64,000 nt of DNA, taken from contig CAMPET010000070.1 of the NCBI GenBank assembly GCA_946803715.1, forward strand, positions 174,659 through 238,658, given 5' to 3'. Of the stretch, positions 11,060 through 22,531 are shown piece after piece (the stretch's first letter is position 1; every line of letters starts with the position of its first letter). The DNA comes from Beroe ovata. Taxonomy: Eukaryota > Ctenophora > Nuda > Beroida > Beroidae. The notes beneath the pieces were generated by a model, which was not told the origin of the DNA, ran no database searches, and saw only the letters and a list, made by a program, of their open reading frames with translations. Position numbers and translations under genes: made by a program.

Positions 11060-14000
11060 TCACAGCATTGACAAAATGAGTGCTAGGAAGATTAATGTCC
11101 ACGACTGACACCACAGTGACACCACCACGCTGACACCGCCACTCGCTGCCTCCGAGTGTTCGGAACTATTTAAATCACCTATTGTAAGAGTCACGGAGGA
11201 TTCCATGGTATGGGAATACTCCACTCCCGAATATTGAGTTCGGCTCGTGGCGGTACACGTGTAAACACCTCCGTCCGTGAAGTAGATCTGCTTTATAACG
11301 AGGGAGTGGGTGGGGGGAGTGTCCACGATGTAGGGGGAAATCTCCGGGAGTATGTTCGTGATGGGGGAGCCGTCTGAGGGGAAGAGAGAGGGGGTAGAGG
11401 GGTGGGGANNNNNNNNNNNNNNNNNNNNNNNNNNNNNNNNNNNNNNNNNNNNNNNNNNNNNNNNNNNNNNNNNNNNNNNNNNNNNNNNNNNNNNNNNNNN
11501 NNNNNNNNNNNNNNNNNNNNNNNNNNNNNNNNNNNNNNNNNNNNNNNNNNNNNNNNNNNNNNNNNNNNNNNNNNNNNNNNNNNNNNNNNNNNNNNNNNNN
11601 NNNNNNNNNNNNNNNNNNNNNNNNNNNNNNNNNNNNNNNNNNNNNNNNNNNNNNNNNNNNNNNNNNNNNNNNNNNNNNNNNNNNNNNNNNNNNNNNNNNN
11701 NNNNNNNNNNNNNNNNNNNNNNNNNNNNNNNNNNNNNNNNNNNNNNNAGAGGGGAGAGAGGGGGTTTAGGGGAGAGAGAGGGGTAGAGAGGGAAGAGAGG
11801 GGGAGGGAAGAGAGGGGGAAGACGGGGTAGAGGGGTGGGGAAGACAGGGTAAGTGATTGGGGTTGAGGGGTGAGAGAGGGGATCGGGAGGGAGTGGAAAA
11901 GAGAGGTGAGTTAGAGAGGAGAGGAATAGAGTAAGCGGAATAAAAGTGAAGAGAGGGAAAGAGAGTTCTTCATGCCAATTTTCATGCAAGATCCTTCCTT
12001 TCTTTGCTCCATCGCAAACAAAAAACTGGCAGAGTTTGAAAAAATCCACCCCCAAAAACAGTTACATGCCAGGCTTTGAAAGACTCACTGTGACTCCACG
12101 TTACTTCCGGGTAGGGGTACCCTGACACTGTACAAGTCATGGTAGCGTCAGTGCCTCTTCTTGTAACGTCAGCTCTCGCATTGACCGTCACTTTCTCTGA
12201 GAAAAAGTGTGGGATCAGTATGGGGGTTAGGTGTGAGTTAAGAGAAGTGGGGGGGGGCAGAGATAATGTGGGGAGTGGGGGGTCCAGTGCCATTTTTCTG
12301 GGGGTGGGGGGCATAGCGTCAGTTGGACCCACTACAGTTTTGGGTAGGCAAATACAGCAAGTCGTTTATAAAAGTTGTGAGTGCTGTGTGTTGTCTTCTT
12401 GGTGTACTGTTTTTGACAACAATAACCACATCAAAGACCTTTACCCTTAGAGTAGTAGAGTAGGTAGTGAATCTATACACTCAACTAACATAGTAACTCT
12501 AAACCCTTATACAGAACAGACCAAGCTTTGCCCTAAATTGTTTACAATCATGGTCCCGACTTTCGTTTTTTCCAATAAAACTGATCCAACACAAACCTGT
12601 TATAGCAACAAATGTCATTGTCTGGACCCAATGCTCCGCGTTGCTAGCAACACACTGATAAACCCCGCTGTCCGAGCTGTTGTAAGAGTTGAACGTCAGT
12701 CCCCTATCTTCGTCGAATGTGTATCTGTCTGAAGCGATGAGTAACCGGCCGTCCTTCCAAAACCTAGGAACAGGAACAGGATTGAGGGAAAACCTATACT
12801 AACAACTAGAAAACCCGGCAATCAGATGTGGTATAACACTACTTATCGGACACGACAATGAATCATACATCCATGAAGTCACATGGGGGAAGGCCCGCCT
12901 GATCAAGGAAAAAGGCCCACCTATCCTACCCCCTGGACCCACCTGACTTGATCAGCCCCACTAGCGGAGCAGGGCAGGAATATCTGGGTGGGGGTGTCCG
13001 AGTAGGCGTCGTGGAAATAGAGTGGGTCGGGGTACTCCGTAAATGTGATTTCGGGAACAGTTGCTGAAATAAGAGAAAGTTTTTATAGTCAAATTCTTGA
13101 TTGGAACCTAGAAACCTAATATTTCCGTGGATAACAATGTTTCCATGGCCCTATTATTTCTTTGGATCAATATTTTTTCAAAGTAGGAGGTATGATTAAA
13201 TGACTATCAGTATTCTGTATGAGGTTGCCGGGCAATCTAAATGCAAATGAATAATGGATCCATGAAACTTCGTCAAACTCATGCTTTGAGATCATCAAAC
13301 ACTCAAAGCATGAGGATTTCATGACATATTATGAGAAGACGAACGGTTGAAAATAGTCGAAAAAGGACTCACTTGGGGGGTCAACGTTCACGTTGTAGAA
13401 CGTCTGTGAACTGCCCCGCTCGTTGCTACACGTACAACTGTACAGTCCAACGTCGGTATTAGCCGCGTTCGAGATGGTCATCTGAAAAAACGCAGCTGAA
13501 TAACAACCGCCAAAATATTGAACTGTGAAACGATGAATGGAAGTCGACGCTCTATAAAAGAGATCATATCTATGAGATGCAATAAGTCGGGGTAGCGCAT
13601 ATCGGTGAAGAAGCAATAGAAAATTTCGCCCATTGATATCCCCAAAATGAGAGACTACTATAAACCTACCTTCCTCCCAAAGTCGGTTATCACAATTTTC
13701 TCCCCGTCCCCAACAATAGTCTCCTGACCCAAATTCCACGTGTACGTCATCTCTGCAGGGTGCCCAACCCCCAAACAGTACAACTCCACACTCTGACCCT
13801 CTTCCACCGAAACCGGACTCTCCTTCAGGATCTGAGGTTTCACGTCGTCCAGACTACCCGCCGTTGGCGAGAAGTTGTTCACTTGGTACTCCTTGAGATC
13901 GGCAGTTTCGCCGGTTTTGTGGTTGGTCGCACGGCATTTATAGATTCCGTTGTCCGAAGCGGTGATACTCATCAAAACAAGACTATTCTTCAAAACCGTG

Positions 14001-16235
14001 TAGCTCTCTGAGTGAAAGAGTGATGGATGTATTGATGAAGGAGTAAAGTTCAATCAGACATATTGTGAGAAAGTGTGGCTTACCACTATTGTAGTCAAAT
14101 GTTTGCTCTTCATCGAAGGGGTAAATGAACGCTTTCTGCGTCGTGAGCGGTGCGTCATCCTTCAGCCATGATATCAAAGCTGGTGGATTGCTGCGAAAAT
14201 GATGGGAGATAACCACATAACACTGAATATCGCACCCGGGCAACTAGAGTGATCCGTTTTGGCAAGTATAGGGGAACGAGATGTCAAAATGTTGGTCAAA
14301 ACTCAACCCCAACCTACCTGTCAACTTCGGGGCAGTCCAGCACGAGAAGGTCCTCAGCTTGGAAACTAGTTCTCATTTCAGGCTCCAATTCGTCCGCTGA
14401 CGGTCCTCGTAAATCTGTGTGTGCGGGGGCCGTCAGCATGGTCAGATAGATAAATCTCAGAATTGATTTCAAGCCGTGGATATCTAGTGCACAATAACAT
14501 TTAGTAAGGTGTCACAGTGATCGAACTGTTAGTTGATTACAAAGGAGTTTGATATTTCATGATATGAATATTTGCAGTCCCGTTAGAGTCACACCCACAA
14601 AATATCGACTTCACAATAATAACGATCATAAGAATCGTGGAATCGAGAGACACATAGTAATCTGAAGGGTGAATAAAGGCAAATCAGGAGTGCTCAATTT
14701 AGTGATCAATAGCGATTATCAAATCATCGGAAGCGGCTCTAGCAGAGCGCCACCGCGTTATAACATCCCGAATCTCTAGGGCCCCGATATAAAGGCCCTC
14801 GTGTAAATGGGCCCGATGCATATATTGTTTAATCACACACACGTATGATAAAGCGGTATTTACCTCCTGGAAGTACAATGTAGTGGGTCACTAAGGGGGG
14901 AAATAAGGGGGTGTGATTCACATCATGCTAACGATACACGTGGTGAAATAAAGTGGGTCACGTGATTGAGGGGATGCACGCGTCGGATCTCACGTGATCC
15001 ACCTTTCTATAAATGAAAATTTCATGCATTTTTAGGGCAATCTCTCCTAACTTACAGTAAGTTTCGATCTTGATCTCAACAATGTTGCTGTAAACAACAT
15101 GCCGACCATCCTTAGTTTCGTCTGTAACCTGAGAGAGTGAAGGCGAATCATGCAGGTTGCTATGGCATCTCTCTCCCCTTAGCAACCGTCTTAGCAAACG
15201 TTGCATAGCAACTCACCTTGCACTGATAGAAGCCCGCGTCACGACTGCTAGCTGACTCGATGACAATAGTGCCACTGTCATCGCCGTTGTAGTTATACCG
15301 ATCTGATAATACGTCACCAACGTCTGAAAACAAGATGAAACTAAATTGGAGGACTTATTTGACATTACTTCCATATAAGGTCAATGAAATATTGCCCATA
15401 TATGGTCAAATTGGAGGATGTTCAAAGCGGAAACTCACTGGAAGGGAAGGATTCACTGAAGAACCACTGGTAGGATACAGTGTCAGACATCCCTTGCAAG
15501 GAACATCCTATTTCAACCTCACTTCCTTGATTAACACTCATACTACGGGGTTCTTCACCCCACGAGGGTGTCAACAGCACTGAAACACGCTGGTGTCAAC
15601 AATTGGGGTTGGTGTCAACAATTGGGGGTCGGTGTCAACAATTGGGGTTGGTGTTAACAATTGGGGGTCAGTGTCAACAATTGGGACGTCAATGTCAACA
15701 CTGAGCTTAGCGTCAAAACAGATCAAATATGGCTGGTGTCAACTACGGGGTTGCCATGACAACAACACTCACATTCTCTCTTCCGCCGACGTTTGTGAGA
15801 TACTATCACTTCCACGGAGGCCGAATGCCGATTCCGGACGATCGTGAAGGGAGAATTTGCCGCGAGATTCGGATGCGTACAAATCCGGAAATTTAATTCC
15901 AGCCTACGTAAATCTGGGAGGTTCGTCCGGTACTTTGTCGAACAGTGACTCGGACATTGGTAACTGAAATTGATTATTTGATTGATTGATTGAGTGATTG
16001 ATCTATTGATCTGCTGATTGATCTATTGATCTACTGATTGATTGATCGATTGATCGATTGATCTACTGATTGATTGATTGATTGACTGATTGATCTATTG
16101 ATTGATTGACCATTTTACTAACGTTTCTGATTCCAAAAGGTAATCTGCACTTGTGCTACAAGTCAAGGTGTGAGGGAAGGGCAGGGATAGGACGATGGAC
16201 AGAAGCAGGATAAGGAACGAGGTGAGGATGGACAT
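11060..16235 (-). CDS. GPI-anchored five-Ig-domain protein, copy A (complete)
   Basis: Fourteen exons give 670 codons plus TGA: 16123-16235, 15773-15963, 15439-15579, 15217-15323, 15056-15128, 14864-14890, 14318-14414, 14084-14190, 13670-14007, 13373-13481, 12943-13063, 12597-12763, 12089-12196, 11060-11373. All junctions are GT..AG and phases agree. Residues 1 to about 25 are a signal peptide (MSILTSFLILLLSIVLSLP). Residues 26-101 are a Cys-rich module with CPSHC and FRIC, ending in a basic run (HKRRRKRE); I do not recognise it, and a remote LCCL likeness is only a guess. Ig1 is about 110-208 (EVEIGC, YQWFF, GFYQC). Ig2 is about 218-325 (LLVLDC, LISWLKDD, GIYKC). Ig3 is about 330-434 (SVELYC, YTWNLG, LYSCTCSN). 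Ig4 is about 436-530 (IFLPC, RFWKDG, VYQC). Ig5 is about 531-631 (ATMTC, VTWSH, VYTC). The last 39 residues are a Ser/Gly-rich linker then WTLIFLALILSML at the very C terminus with no cytoplasmic tail, as in GPI-anchor signals. An N gap lies in the last intron. Likely a cell-surface recognition or adhesion protein; function inferred. Confidence 0.87.
11409..11747. other. Assembly gap (339 N) in last intron of copy A
   Basis: A run of 339 N, followed to about 11930 by a purine-rich GAGAGGGG minisatellite that continues the intron. The gap interrupts no exon: the acceptor for the last exon is at 11374-11376, before the gap. Confidence 0.95.
14864..14890 (-). other. 27-nt microexon of the GPI-anchored Ig gene
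   Basis: On the minus strand a pyrimidine-rich acceptor (CCCCCCTTAG) precedes 27 nt encoding LTHYIVLPG, followed by donor GTAAAT. Phase 1 on both sides matches the neighbouring exons 15056-15128 and 14318-14414. The second copy of the gene preserves it exactly at 21195-21221, with one silent change (GTA to GTT). It forms the linker between Ig1 and Ig2. Confidence 0.65.
15593..15700. repeat. ~20-bp minisatellite GTGTCAACAATTGGGG in intron 2, copy A
   Basis: Four to five units of GTGTCAACAATTGGGG(G)T(C/T). The second copy of the gene carries the same array at about 21950-22060 with different unit order and number. Confidence 0.85.
15970..16112. repeat. TGAT/TGATC tetranucleotide array in intron 1, copy A
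   Basis: Runs of ATTGATTGATTGATC with CTACTGATT variants, between the signal-peptide exon and exon 2. The equivalent array in copy B (about 22345-22405) is roughly half as long. Confidence 0.9.
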
Positions 16236-17823
16236 TGCTGAACGGGGGAGAGAGAATATGTTACATGAAAAATGGGGGGGGGGGCTGAGAAATCTTTGTG
16301 AGATAACATGAAAAAATGGTGAGGACTGAGGTATACGCCTGACAAAAAAAGTGATGTAATGACGATCCAACTTCGACATCAGATCAAAAGAGGAGAAGGA
16401 CAGGGATGAGGGTAAATTTCCGTCCAACATATGAAGTAATATGGGAAGTGTCCCCGGCTGGGTCAAACTAAAAACATCCAAAATCTTATCCTCTAATCAT
16501 TAGTATCAGATTTCAATCTGAAATCACGGAAACCGCTCACAGTTTTCATATTGCGTGATAATTTGAAACAATTTTTCCGATCCCACACCCCCAAACGTGA
16601 TAAGATTTATGTTTGTTGGATCTCATCTCCCCCTCTTATATGTGACTTTTCAAGGTCATGAGTGACGTTGTGTCATGAGTTCAGGGCATGTGGAGTGCCA
16701 ATCATCAGTCAAATATCTCAGAATCATGACGCCAGAAACATTGCTGCCACTTTATGCCATGAAATGGCTATGTCGGTGGAAAGGAAACATTCGGATGCCG
16801 GCAAAACTTTCACACGGCAAAATAGTGCTATCTATTTTGAAACTTCATTACAAAGTCATGTCAGGTCACACTGTGGGTCTTTGTAGGTAACACTGGAAAT
16901 GGTGAAGATTTTGCTGAGAAAATAACAGCAATTTCCATGGAAAACATATGAGTGAATGTCGCGATACTCGCGGAATCATATCATATTCGTTGTATACAAG
17001 TGGATTCGCTCATTCTATAAAACCACGCGATCGATTAAGTATTATATGATTTCTCGTGATTTTCCAACATTGAAACTTTGCATGAAATCCTCGAAGAATT
17101 GGCTAAGGATCAGCTACAACATATTGAGATTGGAGTTGGAGAATCACATTTCACCCGAAAAAAGGGGGCAGTTAGCTTTTATTTTCTAAAAAAGGTCCCG
17201 GAAAAAAGGACGAAATTGATCTTTTCCTCCTCCATTAATTTCAACAATCTCGGTTACTGAATGCAGTAACGAATGTGCTAAAAAGTGGCCATTTACACTG
17301 ACCCCAGAGTACTCACCTCAGATATTTTATACCCCCAACAACAAGACAACCTTACCATCGAGTATAAATCGTGATGGGCCGAGAGTACAGTTTTATATAG
17401 GCCACTTTTAATCTTAATCTGATAAGCTTGGCATTTAAAGTTAAGTGAGTGTTGCATAACTCAACTTGATTGATCAATGTCCATTAGTAACACAAGAAGA
17501 TCACATAGCGGATGAGAGATTGCGATGAACTTAAAAAATGTTGTCAGAATTTATAACCATGTCAACACGAATTGGGTTAAGTGTTAACAGGAAACTGTGT
17601 ACCTATTTACTATTTTATACTTGTATTGTAACAAAAATACTTTTATTTTAACAAAAGCGGACAATAAGGTGAGAACTAATTTGACATCGACCTTATTATT
17701 AGGCGTCATTCTTGGTCGATTTTGACACCTTTATGTGTCTAAAGGCCAAGTTCACATAATCACACAATGGGGGTGTTAATAATGTGTAAGGTTTATCACC
17801 TTTGGTTTTGTTAACTTATCAAC
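16236..17823. other. 5' flank of Ig gene copy A; no gene seen
   Basis: Sequence upstream of the start codon at 16235. From about 16785 to 17823 I see no mismatch to 22532-24163 by eye. Between 16236 and 16480 the two copies differ by several insertions and substitutions. It ends abruptly at the lone N at 17824. No core promoter could be assigned with confidence. Confidence 0.6.
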
Positions 17824-17824
17824 N

Positions 17825-18101
17825 CATCGAAGGGGTAAATGAACGCTTTCTGCGTCGTGAGCGGTGCGTCATCCTTCAGCCATGATATCAAAGCTGGTGG
17901 ATTGCTGCGAAAATGATGGGAGATAACCACATAACACTGAATATCGCACCCGGGCAACTAGAGTGATCCGTTTTGGCAAGTATAGGGGAACGAGATGTCA
18001 AAATGTTGGTCAAAACTCAACCCCAACCTACCTGTCAACTTCGGGGCAGTCCAGCACGAGAAGGTCCTCAGCTTGGAAACTAGTTCTCATTTCAGGCTCC
18101 A
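17825..18101 (-). pseudogene. 277-bp orphan fragment of the Ig gene (Ig2 exons)
   Basis: Matches 14111-14387 of copy A at equal length with no difference I can see. It contains most of the exon encoding the Ig2 core (14084-14190), the next intron, and most of exon 14318-14414. A single N bounds each side (17824, 18102). It cannot be a functional exon set in this position; most likely it is a small contig placed between two haplotype contigs, alternatively a real partial duplication. Confidence 0.8.
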
Positions 18102-18375
18102 NAGAGGGGGAGGGGGTAGAGGGGTGGGGAAGACAGGGTAAGTGATGGGGGTTGAGGGGTGAGAGAGGGGATCGGGAGGGAGTGGAAAAGAGAGGTGAGT
18201 TAGAGAGGTGAGGAAAAGAGGAAGCGGAATAAAAGTGACGAAGGGAAAAGAAAGTTCTTCATGCCAATCGTCATGCAATCCTTCCTTTCTTTGCTCCATC
18301 GCAAACAAAAACTGGGAGAGTTTGAAAAAAATCCGCCCCCGAAAACAGTTTCATGCCGGGTTTTCAAAGACTCAC

Positions 18376-21300
18376 TGTGACTCCACGTTACTTCCGGATA
18401 GGGGTACCCTGTCACTGTACATGTCATGGTAGCGTCAGTGCCTCTTCTTGTGACGTCAGCTCTCGCATTGACCGTCACTTTCTCTGAGAAAAAGTGTGGG
18501 AGTAAGGTGTGGGATCAGAGTAGTGTGAGGGGCAGAGATAGTGTGGGGAATGGGGGGTCCAGTGCCATTTTTCTGGGGGTGGGGGGCATAGCGTTAGTTG
18601 GACCCACTACAGTTCTGGGGGTGTGGGGCATAGCGTCAGTTGGACCCACTACAGTTCTGGGTAGGCAAATACAGCAAGTCGTTTATAAAAGTTGTGAGTG
18701 CTGTGTGTTGTCTTCTTGATGTACATTTTTTGACAACAATAACCACATCAAAGACCTTTACCCTTAGAGCTTTACCCTATACACTCAACTAACATAATAA
18801 CTCTAAGCCCTTATACAGAACAGACGAAGCTTTGCCCTAAATTGCTTACAATCATGGTCCCGAATTTCGTTTTTTCCAATAAAACTGATTCAACACAAAC
18901 CTGTTATAGCAACAAACGTCATTGTCTGGACCCAATGTTCCGCGTTGCTAGCAACACACTGATAAACCCCACTGTCCGAGCTGTTGTAAGAGTTGAACGT
19001 CAGTCCCCTATCTTCGTCGAATGTGTATCTGTCTGAAGCGATGAGTAACCGGCCGTCTTTCCAAAACCTGCAAGCAAGGACAGGCTTGAGAAAAATCTTC
19101 CTCTTAAATTACGAGGGAAACATATAACAACTAGAAAACCCCTCTATCAGATGTGGTATAACACTATTTATCGGACACGACAATAAATCCATTGGGATAG
19201 GCCCGCCTTATCAAGGGAAAAGGCCCACCTATCCTACCCCCTGGACCCACCTGACTTGATCAGCCCCACTAGCGGAGCAGGGCAGGAATATCTGGGTGGG
19301 GGTGTCCGAGTAGGCGTCGTGGAAATAGAGTGGGTCGGGGTACTCCGTAAATGTGATTTCGGGAACAGTTGCTGAAATAAGAGAGAGTTTTATCATAGTC
19401 AAATTCTTGATTTGATATTAGATACATTAGCTTTCAATTACTTTGGAACCTAGAAACCTAATATTTCCGTGGATAGCAATGGACCAGGTTTATTTCCATG
19501 GCGCTATTAATTCTTTGGATCAATATTTTTTCAAAGTACGAGGTATGATTAAATGACTATCAGTATTGTGTATGAGGTTGCCGGGCAATCTAAATGCAAA
19601 TGAATAATGGATCCATGAAACTTCGTCAAACTCATGCTTTGAGATTATGATACACTCAAAGCATGAGGAGTTCATGACATGATATGAGAAGACGAACTGC
19701 TGACGCTAAGATTGTCGAAAAGGCACTCACTTGGGGGATCAACGTTCACGTTGTAGAACGTCTGTGAACTGCCGCGCTCGTTGCTGCACGTGCAACTGTA
19801 CAGTCCAACGTCGGCATTAGCCGCGTTCGAGATGGTCATCTGAGAAAAAACACAGCTGAATAACAACCGCCAGAATATCGAACTGTGAAACGATGAATGG
19901 AAGTCGACGCTCTGAACAGATCATGCCTGTCAGATGAAATAATTTGGGGCAGCGAATATGGGTGGAGAAAATGACAATTGATATCCCCGGAAAATGAGAG
20001 ACACTCATTAACCTACCTTCCTCCCAAAGTCGGTTATCACAATTTTCTCCCCGTCCTCAACAATAGTCTGCTGGCCCAACTGCCACGTGTACGTCATCTC
20101 TGCAGGGTGCCCCACCCCGAGACAGTACAACTCCACACTCTGACCCTCTTCCACCGATACCGGACTCTCCTTGAGGATCTGGGGTTTCACGTCGTCCAGA
20201 CTACCCGCCGTCGGCGAGAAGTTATTCACTTGGTACTCCTTGAGATCGGCGGTTTCGCCGGTTTTGTGGTTGGTCGCACGGCATTTATAGATTCCGTTGT
20301 CCGAAGCAGTTATACTCATCAAAACAAGACTATTCTTCAATACCGTGTAGCTCTCTGATTAAAAGAGGTTTGGACGTATTGACGAAGGAGTAAAGTTCAA
20401 TGAGACAAAGTGTGTGTGAGAAAGCTTACCACTATTGTAGTCAAATGTTTGCTCTTCATCGAAGGGGTAAATGAACGCTTTCTGCGTCGTGAGCGGTTCG
20501 TCATCCTTCAGCCATGATATCAAAGCTGGCGGATTGCTGCGAAAATAATGAGAGATAACCACATAACACTGAATATCGCATCGGGGCAACTAGAGCGATC
20601 CGTTTTGGCAAGTTTAGGGGAATGAGATGTCAAAATTTTGGTCAAAACTCGACCCCAACCTACCTATCAACTTCGGGGCAGTCCAGCACGAGAAGGTCCT
20701 CAGCTTGGAAACTAGTTCTCATTTCAGGCTCCAATTCGTCCGCTGACGGTCCTCGTAAATCTGGGGCCGTCAGCGGGTCAGATAGATAAATCTTAGAATT
20801 GGATATATAGTACACAATGAAATAAAGTTCGCTGTCACAGTGATCACACTGTTAGTCGGTTAGAAAGGAGTTTGGTATTTCATGATATGAATAATTGCAG
20901 TCCCGTTAGAGTCACACACATTCACCCACAAAATATCGACTTAATAAGAACGATCATAAGAATCGTGGAATCGAGGGACACATAGTAATCTGAAGGGTGA
21001 ATAAAGACGAATCAGGAGTGCTCAATTTAATGATCAATAGCGATTATTCTCAAATCATCGGAAGCGGCTCTAGCAGAGCGCCACCGCGTTATAACATCCC
21101 GGCTCTTTAGGGCCCCGATAAAGGCCCTCGTATAAATGGGCCCGATGCATATATTGTTTAATCACACACACACGTATGATATAGCGGTATTTACCTCCTG
21201 GAAGAACAATGTAGTGGGTCACTAAGGGGGGAAATAGGGGGTGTGATTCACATCATGCTAACGATACACGTGGTGAAATAAAGTGGGTCACGTGATTGAG

Positions 21301-22531
21301 GGGATGCACGCGTCGGAGCACGCGTGCAAAATTGTACTGCACTCTTCTCACGTGATCCACCTTTCTATAAATGAAAATTTCATGCATAGGGCAATATCTT
21401 CAAACTTACAGTAAGTTTCGATCTTGATCTCAACAATGTTGCTGTAAACAACATGCCGACCATCCTTAGTTTCATCTGTAACCTGAGAGAGAGTGAAAAC
21501 GAATCATGCAGGTTGCTATGGCAACTCTCTCCTCTTAGCAACTGTCTTAGCAACCGTTGTCTAGCAACTCACCTTGCACTGATAGAAGCCCGCGTCACGA
21601 CTGCTAGCTGACTCGATGACAATGGTGCCACTGTCATCGCCGTTGTAGTTATACCGATCTGATAATACGTCACCAACGTCTGAAAACAAGATGAAACTAA
21701 ATTGGAGGACTTATTTGACATTACTTCCATATAAGGTCAATGAAATATTGCCCATATATGGTCAAATTGGAGGATGTTCAAAGCGGAAACTCACTGGAAG
21801 GGAAGGATTCACTGAAGAACCACTGGTAGGATACAGTGTCAGACATCCCTTGCAAGGAACATCCTATTTCAACCTCACTTCCTTGGTTAACACTCATACT
21901 ACGGGGTTCTTCCCCCCACGAGGGTGTCAACAGCACTGAAACACGCTGGTGTCAACAATTGGGAGTCGTTGTCAACAATTGGGAGTCGTTGTCAACAATT
22001 AGGGTCGGTGTCAACACTCAACAATTGGGGGTCGGTGTCAACAATTGGGACCTCAATGTCAACACTGAGATTAGCGTCATAACAGATCAAATATAATAAT
22101 ATGGCTGGTGTCAACAAGGGGATTGTCATGACAACAACACTCACATTCTCTCTTCCGCCGACGTTTGTGAGATACTATCACTTCCACGGAGGCCGAATGC
22201 CGGTTCCGGACGATCGTGAAGGGAGAATTTGCCGCGAGATTCGGATGCGTACAAATCCGGAAATTTAATTCCAGCCTCCGTAAATCTGGGAGGTTCGTCC
22301 GGTACTTTGTTGAACAGTGACCCGGACATTGGTAGCTGAAATTGATTATTTGATTGATTGATTGAGTGATTGAGTGATCTTTTGATCTACTGATTGATTG
22401 ATTGACCATTTTACTAACGTTTCTGATTCCAAAAGGTAATCTGCACTTGTGCTACAAGTCAAGGTGTGAGGGAAGGGCAGGGATAGGACGATGGAAAGAA
22501 GCAGGAGAAGGAACGAGGTGAGGATGGACAT
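18376..22531 (-). CDS. GPI-anchored Ig-domain protein, copy B (last exon missing)
   Basis: Thirteen exons match copy A one for one with identical lengths: 22419-22531, 22145-22335, 21795-21935, 21573-21679, 21410-21482, 21195-21221, 20664-20760, 20430-20536, 20017-20354, 19731-19839, 19251-19371, 18901-19067, 18376-18483. All phases agree and no stop interrupts the frame. The start codon is at 22531, followed by signal peptide MSILTSFLLLLLSIVLSLP. The exon for the second half of Ig5 and the GPI tail is absent because the contig ends at the lone N at 18102. Differences from copy A include CPGHC for CPSHC, DDEPL for DDAPL, YTWQLG for YTWNLG, NADVG for NTDVG and TVTGYP for TVSGYP, plus silent changes. 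Introns differ by insertions, e.g. a duplicated ~50-bp G-rich block near 18570-18660. Either the other allele of copy A or a tandem paralogue. Confidence 0.82.
21950..22065. repeat. ~20-bp minisatellite in intron 2, copy B
   Basis: GTGTCAACAATTGGG units with GAGTCGTT and GGTCG spacers. Counterpart of 15593-15700 but rearranged, consistent with fast turnover. Confidence 0.85.

Noticed and set aside
15904-15906. Apparent premature TAG in exon 2 of Ig gene copy A
   Set aside because: It appears only if exon 1 ends at a GTAAAA donor. With the GTTAGT donor (exon end 16123) the frame shifts, phases match downstream, and the site is a silent CGT/CGG arginine difference between the copies.
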